13,834 bases of DNA from an uncultured Ruminococcus sp. (lineage in GTDB: Bacteria > Bacillota > Clostridia > Oscillospirales > CAG-272): positions 1 to 13,834 of the forward strand of contig CACYWX010000038.1 in the NCBI GenBank assembly GCA_902778205.1. Reading direction: 5' to 3'. Below the pieces are notes generated by a model that had not been told where the DNA came from, made no database searches, and worked only from the letters and a program-made list of their open reading frames with translations. Each line of letters opens with the position of its first letter. The stretch's first letter is position 1. Below are positions 1-6,673 of the stretch, in pieces. The translations under genes were made by a program, and so were the position numbers.

Positions 1-71
1 TCAAGACCACTGTGCCGCCGAAGTTCCTCGACGTGAATCTGAAGGCGTTCGAGCTGGGCTACAACTACTGA
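1..71 (+). CDS. iorB: Indolepyruvate oxidoreductase beta subunit, 3' end only
   Basis: Only the last 22 codons are present, read from base 3 to the TGA at 69-71. The peptide (TTVPPKFLDVNLKAFELGYN, then Y) resembles the C-terminal tail of IorB, the subunit that together with IorA oxidatively decarboxylates aryl pyruvates such as indolepyruvate to aryl-acetyl-CoA with ferredoxin as acceptor. The identification rests on this tail and on the next gene, a paaK-type ligase 18 bp downstream; iorA-iorB-paaK is a known arrangement in anaerobes including Desulfovibrio. The short length limits certainty. It probably belongs to a different genome from the bulk of the window. Confidence 0.6.
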   Translation, partial: KTTVPPKFLDVNLKAFELGYNY

Positions 72-89
72 GGGCAGAGGAAAAAAAGC

Positions 90-479
90 ATGGCCTATTT
101 ACACGAAGACATCGAAAAAATGCCCCGCGAGCAGCTCAAAAAGCTCCAGAGCGAGCGCCTCGTGGCGCAGGTGAAGCGGTGCTATGAAAACGTCGAGTGC
201 TTCCGAAACCGCATGGACGAGGCAGGCCTGAAGCCCGGCGATATCCACGGCGTGGAGGATCTGCACCGCCTGCCGTTCTCCTACAAAAAAGACCTGCGCG
301 ACTATTATCCCTACGGCCTGTTCGCCGAGCCCCTGAAGAACATCCGCCGCGTGCACGCGTCGTCCGGCACGACGGGCAAGCGCATCGTGGTGGGCTACAC
401 GCAGAACGACCTCGACATGTGGGCCGACTGCGTGGCGCGCATGCTCACGGCCATCGGTGGCCTGGGATTCTTCGAGTGA
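90..479 (+). CDS. paaK: Phenylacetate-CoA ligase, N-terminal fragment (truncated)
   Basis: The frame begins at an ATG preceded by AGAGG at 76-80 and encodes the N-terminal part of a PaaK-type adenylate-forming ligase, which activates phenylacetate or related aryl acids to CoA thioesters. The family P-loop is visible as ASSGTTGK at about residues 91-98, after the typical start (LHEDIEKMPREQL) and the YKKDLRDYYPYGLF region. Complete enzymes have about 430 residues; this one stops at 129. The PaaK-like sequence ends near ...VARMLTAIGG (about base 460), where the family would continue into another ~300 residues; instead GLGFFE and a stop follow. I infer that the sequence switches to another source at about 455-470. 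It lies 18 bp after the iorB tail and probably shared its operon. Family assignment is strong; the intact gene is not here. Confidence 0.85.
   Translation: MAYLHEDIEKMPREQLKKLQSERLVAQVKRCYENVECFRNRMDEAGLKPGDIHGVEDLHRLPFSYKKDLRDYYPYGLFAEPLKNIRRVHASSGTTGKRIVVGYTQNDLDMWADCVARMLTAIGGLGFFE
455..475. other. Probable chimeric junction 1 (paaK fragment to foreign leader)
   Basis: PaaK homology stops abruptly after the AIGG residues. The bases that follow (stop TGA at 477-479, then an AT-rich leader ending in an ATG with no Shine-Dalgarno site) look like an intergenic region from a different genome. The exact breakpoint cannot be fixed by eye. Confidence 0.55.
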
Positions 480-530
480 CGTAACCGTTTTTATGAACTG
501 TAAATAAGAACTAACCCCATTCCTACGCAA

Positions 531-1442
531 ATGAGAACGATAGAACTGGAAGAGGCCCGGCGCCTCGTTGCCGAGGGCGGAAACCTGCCCCGCGCCCGGC
601 GCATGGAACTGCAACAGGAGCGGTTGCACGAACTGGTGGCGTATGTACGCAGTCATTCTCCCTATTTCGCACGCCACTATGCCGACGTGCCTGCCGACTT
701 CAGCCTGGCCAGCCTGCCTCCTACGGATAAGCCCACACTCCTGGCAAACTACGACGACTGGGTGACCGACCGCCGTATCCACCTCGACGATGTGCTTGAC
801 TATGTGAGGCGCGATGCATCGAAAGACCAGAGCCGCTTCCTGGGCGATTACACCGCTCTGCGCACGTCGGGCTCTACGGGCAATCCGCTGCCTATGGTGC
901 GTGACGACTACCACAACAAAATCCACGGGCAACTCATCGCACAGCGACTGCTCGCAGGCGCCAATGCCGATGCCATGGATATCTCGAAGCACCGCCGCGC
1001 ATCGGTTATCCATCTGTCCAACGGGGCGTCAAGCTATGGCGCCTTCCTCCGGATGAAAGCCGCCCACCCCGACTTCGCCGACAATCTGCTGGGCATCTCG
1101 GTGCTTGAGCCTATCGACGTCATCGTGGGGAAACTCAATGCCTTCCAGCCGGAAACCATGGCGGGCTATCCCTCCCGGGCTGCCAAAGGAGATCCCGTTT
1201 CGCTGGCCTACGAGATCCACAATCACGGAGCCGGACGGTGCAGCTGGGACCACACGGCCATGCTGGAAGCGGTCCGGCCCGGCGTATACTGGAATTACCA
1301 TGCCTTCGGACGAATTACCGTGGACGAGGCGATGGTGACGCACTGGTCCCCCGACGCCGGAGCCCGCCACTCCTACCTGCTCCCGAAGGCGGACTACGAG
1401 GAGATCCGGCAGGTCATCGACGATTTGGTGGACGGGAAGTGA
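531..1442 (+). CDS. Chimeric ORF: CapK/PaaK-like N-terminus joined to nucleoside hydrolase C-terminus
   Basis: This 303-codon frame contains two unrelated pieces. Residues 1 to about 215 resemble CapK/PaaK-like (ANL superfamily) adenylate-forming proteins: LVAYVRSHSPYFARHY near the start, LPPTDKPTLLANYDDWV, and the nucleotide-binding loop RTSGSTGNPLPM at about residues 111-122. They end at METMAGYPS-like sequence (ETMAGYPS), where a full protein would continue for some 200 residues. From about residue 217 the sequence becomes the C-terminal end of a nucleoside hydrolase (GDPVSLAYEIHNHG, SWDHTAMLEAVRPG, GRITVDE, YLLPKADYEEI). No family I know joins these. There is no ribosome binding site before the ATG at 531, which is usual for Bacteroidota but unlike every other gene in this window. 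I take this as a join of two gene fragments, not a functional protein. Confidence 0.7.
   Translation: MRTIELEEARRLVAEGGNLPRARRMELQQERLHELVAYVRSHSPYFARHYADVPADFSLASLPPTDKPTLLANYDDWVTDRRIHLDDVLDYVRRDASKDQSRFLGDYTALRTSGSTGNPLPMVRDDYHNKIHGQLIAQRLLAGANADAMDISKHRRASVIHLSNGASSYGAFLRMKAAHPDFADNLLGISVLEPIDVIVGKLNAFQPETMAGYPSRAAKGDPVSLAYEIHNHGAGRCSWDHTAMLEAVRPGVYWNYHAFGRITVDEAMVTHWSPDAGARHSYLLPKADYEEIRQVIDDLVDGK
1172..1188. other. Probable chimeric junction 2 (CapK-like to nucleoside hydrolase)
   Basis: Within one open frame the encoded protein changes from CapK-like (…MAGYPS) to nucleoside-hydrolase-like (AAKGDPVSLAYEIH…). Base composition and codon style to the right match the Clostridia-like remainder of the window. 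The point is placed by homology pattern only. Confidence 0.55.
1180..1442 (+). pseudogene. Nucleoside hydrolase, C-terminal fragment
   Basis: About 87 codons match the end of the inosine/uridine-preferring nucleoside hydrolase family, which cleaves the N-glycosidic bond of nucleosides to free base and ribose. Recognisable family features are the SWDHTAMLEAVRPG helix (usual form RPSWDxTAVLxAVR), the GRITVDE strand, and the YLLPKADYEEIRQVIDDL terminal segment. The N-terminal DxDxxxDD calcium and ribose site, which lies at the start of the family, is missing because the sequence to the left is from an unrelated gene. A hairpin terminator follows 33 bp after the stop, so this is probably the true 3' end of a gene of the main organism. 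Confidence 0.65.
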
Positions 1443-1688
1443 CCGCTCCTTTGGCAGTGCGGTTTATAAAGATTCAAAAAGGCAGGGATCGTTTCATAGC
1501 TCCCTGCCCTTTGTCATGCCTCCCGACGCGCCCTTTCCGGGCCGGTCTTCCCTTCCGACGGTCTCCCTCAGGAAAGAGCCGGTCCCGCACGGCGTTAAAT
1601 GAAAATCAGAGCCGCGTTAATTTTCTGTAAATCCCTTAAAAATGTCCCCGTTTCGCTCAACCATCCGCGGATCCGTTTCAAATAGCCC
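1443..1688. other. Intergenic region without a recognised gene
   Basis: Apart from the hairpin at 1476-1513, I see no coding signal here. The right half (about 1598-1688) is AT-rich and leads into the promoter of the first solute-binding protein. Confidence 0.5.
1476..1513 (+). terminator. Rho-independent terminator after the nucleoside hydrolase fragment
   Basis: An A-run (1476-1480) precedes the perfect 8-bp stem GGCAGGGA (1481-1488) / TCCCTGCC (1501-1508) with a 12-nt loop. A short TTT (1510-1512) follows after one C. The weak U tract lowers confidence, but position and stem fit. Confidence 0.6.
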
Positions 1689-1717
1689 TTGACAACCCTC
1701 TGTTTTTGAGATATAAT
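1689..1717 (+). promoter_or_regulatory. Consensus sigma-70/sigma-A promoter for the first solute-binding protein
   Basis: TTGACA at 1689-1694 and TATAAT at 1712-1717 are both perfect consensus hexamers with a 17-nt spacer. Transcription would start near 1724 and give a leader of about 85 nt before the ATG at 1809. Unregulated, it should be very strong, so a repressor is likely. I see no convincing operator. Confidence 0.9.
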
Positions 1718-1808
1718 ATCTAATATCAAACGTCGTCTCCCCGCAGATTTGGTGAGACTGACGGAAAAAACTAATTTTTCGTTTCATTTCAAACCAAAGG
1801 AGTACAGC

Positions 1809-3317
1809 ATGAAAAAGATCCTTTCAGCGCTCTTGGCAGCCTTGATGGCGTCCTCCGCGCTCCTGATGTCCGCATGCTCCAACAGCGGCCAGGACGAAAA
1901 GGAGACCACCCCTCAGGCCACGAGCAATCCGACGGCCGACGCTCAGGAGGAGGTCAACGAGGAAGAGCTGACCGACCTGGAGCTGAGACAACTCATCCCC
2001 GACGATCTGCCGGAGGAAAAGTACGGCGGCGAGGAATTCCGCGTGGTCACCAACGACGGCGACCAGTACGAAGAGGAGATCTGGGTGGAAGAATCCAACG
2101 GCGAAGCCTGCAACGACGCGGTGTACAACCGGAACATCCGCATCGAGGACCGCTTCGACGTCAAGATCTTCTGCGAGAGAAACTCCTCTCCCGCCAGCCT
2201 GCCCAAGACCCTGTCCCAGGCGGGCACCATGGACTATCACATCGTCGGTCTCTACGACTATCAGTCCTATACGCCCATCAACGCCCAGGCGCTCCTGAAC
2301 TGGTATGACACGCCCCACGTCAACACCGAAAAGCCCTGGCACAACAAGCTGGCCAACGACGACGCCACGGTCAACCACATCCTCTACACCATCTGCTCCG
2401 ACCTGGCCACCACGTCCATGACCTACACCCACGCCATCTTCACCAACCTGGATCTGGCCGCGAACTACGGCTACTCCGCCAGCGACCTGTACGGCGTCGT
2501 GAACGAGGGCAAGTGGACCATCGACTATGTGTCCGAGATCATCAAGGACATGTACGTTGACGTCAACGGCGACGGCAAGAAGGACATCAACAACGACCAG
2601 TTCGGCTTCGGCTATCAGGTCACCAACCCCGCCGACGTGTGGTTCAACGCCTTCGGCGGACACTACACCGGCCGCGACGAGAACGGCAACGTCATCGTCA
2701 CTTTCATGAGCGACCAGACCGTCTCCGAGCTGGAGAAGCTGCTGCAGTTCCACTACGAGAACCCCGGCTTCGCCAAGCTGACCACCCAGTACGACGAGCA
2801 GAAGTGGTTCTTAGACCAGAAGCTGGTGTTCGCCCCCATGCGCTTCTACGCCGCCTTCGCCACCCTGCGCGATATGGACGCCTCCTACACCATGCTGCCC
2901 TATCCGAAGTGGAACGAGGAACAGCAGGAGTATTACACCAACGCGGACGACAAGTTCACCGTCTTCGCCCTGCCGACTCCCTCCTATAACGCCATCGATT
3001 TCATCGGCGTCATCTACGAGGCTCTCTGCGCCGAATCCTACAAGACCGTTTACCCGGTGTACTACGACGTGGCTCTGAAGGGCAAGTACTCCACCGACGC
3101 CGAGACCGCCGACATGGTTGAGCTGATCATGGCGGGCCGTCTCTTCGACTTCTCCTTCCAGTTCGGCGAGAGCGTCTTCCAGAGAATCCCCTACATGTTC
3201 CGCGACTGCATCAACGACAACAACGCCAACATCGCCTCCAAGTACAAGAGCATCCAGAAGGCCATGAACAAGGGCATGGAAAAGAACTTCAACAAGGTCT
3301 ACCATCTGGACGGCTGA
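1809..3317 (+). CDS. Extracellular solute-binding lipoprotein (ABC importer substrate-binding protein)
   Basis: A 502-residue secreted lipoprotein that should capture a substrate, probably a carbohydrate, outside the cell and deliver it to an ABC permease. Residues 1-22 are a signal peptide (MKKILSALLAALMASSALLM) with the lipidated Cys at 23 (SAC), followed by an acidic Ser/Thr/Glu-rich linker to about residue 50. Residues 251-263 (DVNGDGKKDINND) form an EF-hand-like calcium loop common in these binding proteins. I chose the ATG at 1809 because AAAGGAG lies at 1796-1802 and the signal peptide then starts cleanly; the TTG at 1749 has neither. The protein is paralogous to the one at 5035-6513. 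It has its own promoter and terminator. No permease or ATPase gene is next to it. The substrate is unknown; the neighbouring GH4 enzyme suggests a glycoside. Confidence 0.85.
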   Translation: MKKILSALLAALMASSALLMSACSNSGQDEKETTPQATSNPTADAQEEVNEEELTDLELRQLIPDDLPEEKYGGEEFRVVTNDGDQYEEEIWVEESNGEACNDAVYNRNIRIEDRFDVKIFCERNSSPASLPKTLSQAGTMDYHIVGLYDYQSYTPINAQALLNWYDTPHVNTEKPWHNKLANDDATVNHILYTICSDLATTSMTYTHAIFTNLDLAANYGYSASDLYGVVNEGKWTIDYVSEIIKDMYVDVNGDGKKDINNDQFGFGYQVTNPADVWFNAFGGHYTGRDENGNVIVTFMSDQTVSELEKLLQFHYENPGFAKLTTQYDEQKWFLDQKLVFAPMRFYAAFATLRDMDASYTMLPYPKWNEEQQEYYTNADDKFTVFALPTPSYNAIDFIGVIYEALCAESYKTVYPVYYDVALKGKYSTDAETADMVELIMAGRLFDFSFQFGESVFQRIPYMFRDCINDNNANIASKYKSIQKAMNKGMEKNFNKVYHLDG

Positions 3318-3370
3318 TCCTGATCTGCTGAGGCTCCGGATTTATCCGGACGCTGTATGATCCCCGATTC

Positions 3371-3405
3371 AAAAGCTCCGCCGCGCTTCTGCAGCGGAGT
3401 TTTTT
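3371..3405 (+). terminator. Rho-independent terminator of the first solute-binding protein gene
   Basis: AAAA, then a 9-bp stem CTCCGCCGC (3376-3384) / GCAGCGGAG (3391-3399) with one C-A mismatch and a 6-nt loop, then six T (3400-3405). It lies 54 bp after the stop and separates this gene from melA. Confidence 0.85.
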
Positions 3406-3423
3406 CGCGCCTTTTTCACGCGC

Positions 3424-3459
3424 TTGACAAACGGCGCGGCGCGTGGTATTCTATACAAT
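3424..3459 (+). promoter_or_regulatory. Promoter of the GH4 gene
   Basis: TTGACA at 3424-3429 is followed after 17 nt by TATTCT (3447-3452), with TG at 3444-3445 giving an extended -10. TATACA or TACAAT a few bases further are alternative -10 boxes with longer spacing. The promoter lies just after the preceding terminator, so melA and the gene behind it form a separate transcription unit. Confidence 0.75.
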
Positions 3460-3497
3460 GACATCATACCATTCCGATCCGGCAAAGGAGACAGACC

Positions 3498-5000
3498 ATG
3501 AGCTTCAAAATCGCCTTCATCGGAGCGGGCAGCGTGGGCTTCACCCGGCGGCTCCTCTCCGACCTTCTCACCGTTCCGGAGTTTCACAACATCGAGGTGT
3601 CCTTCATGGACATCAACCCGCAGAACCTCGACATGGTGTACCGGCTCTGCCAGCGGGACATCGACGAAAACGGCCTGAACATCAAGATCAAGCCCACCCT
3701 GGACCGCAGAGAAGCCTTCCGGGACGCCAAGTACGTCATCAACGCCGTCCGCATCGGCATGCTGGAGGCGTTTGAAAAGGACATCGAGGTGGCGCTACGC
3801 TACGGCGTGGACCAGTGCGTGGGCGATACCCTGGCGGCGGGCGGCATCATGTACGGCCAGCGCGGGATCCCGCAGATCCTGGATTTTTGTAAAGACATCC
3901 GCGAGGTGGCCGCGCCCGGGTGCATCCTCCTGTCCTATTCCAACCCCTGCGCCATGATGACCTGGGCGGCCAACAAGTACGGCCATGTGCAGACCGTGGG
4001 CCTCTGCCACGGCGTCCAGGGAGGACACGCGCAGATTGCCGGAGCCCTCGGATACAAGCAGAGCGAGGTGGACATCACCGCCGCCGGCCTGAACCACCAG
4101 ACCTGGTACGTCAGGGTCTCCCACAACGGCGAGGACCTGACGGAGAAGATCCTCCCCGCCTACGAGGCCAACGAATGGCTGTCCAAGACCGAAAAGGTCC
4201 GCATCGACATGCTGAAGCGCTTCGGCTATTACTCCACCGAATCCAACGGCCACCTGTCCGAGTACGTGGCCTGGTACCGGAAGAACCCCGAGGAAATCAA
4301 CAAATGGCTGGATCACGCGGGCGGCTGGTCCAACGGCGAGACCGGCGGCTATCTCCGGGTCTGCCGGGAAGGGCGCAACTGGTTCGAGACCGACTTCCCC
4401 AACTGGCTGGCGGCTCCCGCCAACAAATTCGTCCCGGAACAGCGGTCCCAGGAGCACGGCTCCTACATCATCGAGGCCCTGGAGACCGGACGGACCTACC
4501 GCGGCCACTTCAACGTCATGAACGAGGGAACCATCACCACCCTGCCCTATGAGTGCGTGGTGGAGGTCCCCGGGTATGTGGACAGAAACGGCATCAGCAT
4601 CCCGAAGGTGGGAGACCTGCCTCTCGGATGCGCCGCGGTCTGCTCCCAGTCCTCCTGGGTCCAGCGGCTGTCCGTGGAGGCGGCTGTGTCGGGCGACCGG
4701 AAGCTGCTCGTTCAGGCCATGATGATGGACCCCCTGACCGGCGCCCTGCTGACCACCCTGGAGATCGACCAGATGGTGGACGAGTACCTGATCGAGGAGG
4801 CCGAATGGCTGCCCCAGTACGCGGAGGAGATCGAAAAGGCAAAGCTCCGCATGGAAGAGCGCAAGGCGAACGGCTCCTTCATCACGAAGCACCGGAACGA
4901 CGCCGGAGCCGCGAAGATCCACGAGAAGACCGTGGAGGAGATGCAGGCCGAGGCGGACGAGAGACGGAAGCTGGCCGCGAAAACCGACAAGACCCACTGA
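3498..5000 (+). CDS. melA: GH4 family glycosidase, alpha-galactosidase (MelA) type
   Basis: A 500-residue cytoplasmic enzyme of glycoside hydrolase family 4, which cleaves glycosides by an NAD- and Mn-dependent oxidation-elimination mechanism. The N-terminal Rossmann loop is FIGAGSVGF (residues 7-15) with acidic D38 at the end of the second strand. GDTLAAGGI (109-117) and SNP (148-150) follow. The presumed Mn ligands are C170 in GLCHGVQG and H200 in AAGLNH, both family hallmarks. These motifs fit the MelA/AglA-like alpha-galactosidase/alpha-glucuronidase side of the family better than the phospho-glycosidase side. It is somewhat longer than E. coli MelA (451 residues), the extra part being a charged C-terminal tail. 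AAAGGAG at 3484-3490 sets the start. A binding protein gene follows 34 bp downstream, suggesting linked uptake and hydrolysis. GH4 membership is near certain; exact substrate specificity cannot be read from sequence. Confidence 0.85.
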   Translation: MSFKIAFIGAGSVGFTRRLLSDLLTVPEFHNIEVSFMDINPQNLDMVYRLCQRDIDENGLNIKIKPTLDRREAFRDAKYVINAVRIGMLEAFEKDIEVALRYGVDQCVGDTLAAGGIMYGQRGIPQILDFCKDIREVAAPGCILLSYSNPCAMMTWAANKYGHVQTVGLCHGVQGGHAQIAGALGYKQSEVDITAAGLNHQTWYVRVSHNGEDLTEKILPAYEANEWLSKTEKVRIDMLKRFGYYSTESNGHLSEYVAWYRKNPEEINKWLDHAGGWSNGETGGYLRVCREGRNWFETDFPNWLAAPANKFVPEQRSQEHGSYIIEALETGRTYRGHFNVMNEGTITTLPYECVVEVPGYVDRNGISIPKVGDLPLGCAAVCSQSSWVQRLSVEAAVSGDRKLLVQAMMMDPLTGALLTTLEIDQMVDEYLIEEAEWLPQYAEEIEKAKLRMEERKANGSFITKHRNDAGAAKIHEKTVEEMQAEADERRKLAAKTDKTH

Positions 5001-5034
5001 AGCAGTCCCGCGGGACAATAAGGAGGTCCTCACC

Positions 5035-6513
5035 ATGAAAAAAACGCTGTGCCTTCTGCTGGCTCTGACCCTGACCGCAGCCGCCCTCTCCGCCTGCTCC
5101 GGGGACGATGACGCGCCGCAGACATCCGACGACATCACGCCCGCCGTATCCGAGACCCCGGCGGAGGTCCCGGCTGAAACGGAGGCTCCCGTCCTCCGCT
5201 CGGCCGATCTCCTTCCGGCGGCGGACTTCGGCGGAGCAGATTACCGGATCCTCGGGCGGGAGTACGCCAAGCTGGGGAACCTGCCCGCCATGGAGTTCGC
5301 CGTGGAGGAGCTGAACGGAGAGATCATCAACGACACCGTCTATCAGCGCAACCGCACCGTGGAGGACAACTTCAACGTGTCCATCACCGCTGAAACGGGC
5401 GCCGCGGCCTCCCTGATCCCCACGTCGGTGGCCGCCGGGGACGGAACCTGGGATCTGGCCTGGGCCCACGTCAACGATATGGCGACCCTCTCCCTGGGCG
5501 GGAACCTGGCCAATTACTACGACGTGCCCCACATCGACCTGTCCGGCCAATGGTGGAATCAGCTGGCCGTGGAGTCCCTGACCTATGGCGGAAAATGCTT
5601 CCTGCAGATGAACTACATCCCCTTCACCGGCGTCATGCTGTCCCACGCACTGTTCTACAACATGGCGATTCTGGACCGGTACGAGCTGACCTCTCCCACG
5701 GTGTACGTGAACGAGAACCGCTGGACCTTCGACGAATTCCGCTCCATGGCCGAGTCCGTCCATACGGATGAAAACGGGGACGGCGTTCAGGACGAGGGGG
5801 ATCTCTACGGCCTGCTGTCCTCCCACGGCACCTCCGGCCAGGCCATGTCCATCGCCATGGGCGTCCGGCCCATCGAGATCTCCCCCGACGGAGAGATCGG
5901 CCTCACCATCGTCAGCGACCGGAGCCAGTCCGTTCTGGAGGCCCTGGTGTCTCTGACCCACTCCCCCTCCTCCTGGCTCATCACCGATTATTCCAAGGAA
6001 AACGATCTGGCGAGGATGTTCGTGAACGGCCGCGGACTCTTCTACTCCGGATTTCTGACGGACGCCTACCAGTTCTTCCGCGATATGGAGGAGGACTACG
6101 GCCTGTCGGTCTTCCCCAAGTGGGAGGCCTCCGACGAGCGGTACATCACCACCGTCACGGGCGGCACCGGCCTGTTGGGCATCCCGAAGGTCACCGCCGA
6201 CATGGACCGCACCGGGCAGATCACCGAGGCGCTGGCCATCGAGAGCTGCTATGACATCTACCCCGCCGTGTTTGAGACGGTCATCAGCGGCAAGCTGCTG
6301 CGGGATCCGGATTCCCAGCGCATGTTCCGCCTGCTCATGGACGGTCTGGAGGTCAGCTTCGCCCGCACCTACAAGTACGCGGCCTACACCGACCTCTTCG
6401 CCGAGCTCACGGCCTCCGGCTCCACGGACCTGGCATCCGCCGCCGCGAAGCAGGAAAAGCCCGCCCTCAAGCACTACGAAAAGGTCCTGGCCTCCTTCGA
6501 CAACGCCGGCTGA
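5035..6513 (+). CDS. Second extracellular solute-binding lipoprotein, paralogue of the first
   Basis: A 492-residue substrate-binding lipoprotein of an ABC importer. The signal peptide (residues 1-20) ends in a canonical lipobox LSAC with the lipidated Cys at 21, followed by a Pro/Glu/Thr linker to about residue 55. Residues 245-256 (DENGDGVQDEGD) are an EF-hand-like calcium loop at nearly the same place as in the first binding protein (251). Other shared stretches include NGEIINDTVYQRNRTVEDNF versus NGEACNDAVYNRNIRIEDRF, so the two arose by duplication but have diverged strongly. AAGGAGG (5020-5026) sits 8 nt before the ATG. The gene is 34 bp behind melA with no terminator between, so they are probably co-transcribed. 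No permease follows; a terminator does. The substrate is unknown; an alpha-galactoside is a reasonable guess from context. Confidence 0.85.
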   Translation: MKKTLCLLLALTLTAAALSACSGDDDAPQTSDDITPAVSETPAEVPAETEAPVLRSADLLPAADFGGADYRILGREYAKLGNLPAMEFAVEELNGEIINDTVYQRNRTVEDNFNVSITAETGAAASLIPTSVAAGDGTWDLAWAHVNDMATLSLGGNLANYYDVPHIDLSGQWWNQLAVESLTYGGKCFLQMNYIPFTGVMLSHALFYNMAILDRYELTSPTVYVNENRWTFDEFRSMAESVHTDENGDGVQDEGDLYGLLSSHGTSGQAMSIAMGVRPIEISPDGEIGLTIVSDRSQSVLEALVSLTHSPSSWLITDYSKENDLARMFVNGRGLFYSGFLTDAYQFFRDMEEDYGLSVFPKWEASDERYITTVTGGTGLLGIPKVTADMDRTGQITEALAIESCYDIYPAVFETVISGKLLRDPDSQRMFRLLMDGLEVSFARTYKYAAYTDLFAELTASGSTDLASAAAKQEKPALKHYEKVLASFDNAG

Positions 6514-6531
6514 TCCGGTTCCCATAACCAT

Positions 6532-6568
6532 AAAGGTCCTGCCATGCTCATACGCGGCGGGACCTTTT
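6532..6568 (+). terminator. Terminator of the melA - solute-binding protein unit
   Basis: A 12-bp stem AAAGGTCCTGCC (6532-6543) / GGCGGGACCTTT (6556-6567) with one G-U pair and a 12-nt loop, ending in TTTT. The stem carries its own A and T tracts. Confidence 0.85.
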
Positions 6569-6587
6569 CCTGTGTACGGAGAGAACG

Positions 6588-6647
6588 AAAAAAACAGCGC
6601 GCTCTTCCCTTCCGCGGTTCAACCGCCACATGGGGAAAAGCGCGCCG
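6588..6647 (-). terminator. Terminator of the ABC ATPase - amidohydrolase unit
   Basis: Read on the minus strand, a GC-rich stem (6632-6647 pairing with about 6595-6609, core GGCGCGCTTTTCCC with GGGAAGAGCGCGCT) contains a small inner hairpin GCGGTT/AACCGC (6614-6626) and ends in seven T (plus-strand A-run 6588-6594). It begins 26 bp after the amidohydrolase stop and faces the plus-strand terminator at 6532-6568. Confidence 0.9.
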
Positions 6648-6673
6648 TTCGATGATTTGGGATCCCTCCGCCG

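Noticed and set aside
99..1013. Long minus-strand open frame opposite the left-end fragments
   Set aside because: It is antisense to two recognisable ANL-family coding stretches, crosses the probable junction and has no ribosome binding site. The translation (runs of Val, His and Arg) is typical of a shadow frame in GC-rich DNA.
5005..5016. GTCCCGCGGGAC palindrome between melA and the second binding protein gene, considered as terminator or attenuator
   Set aside because: As RNA it leaves a stem of about four pairs with a CGCG loop and no U tract follows, so it is unlikely to stop transcription. A minor role in mRNA processing cannot be excluded.
4882..6531. 549-codon minus-strand open frame opposite the second solute-binding protein
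   Set aside because: Composition is rich in Gly/Val/His/Asp repeats with no domain, and the plus strand has a clear lipoprotein with signal peptide, ribosome binding site and terminator.
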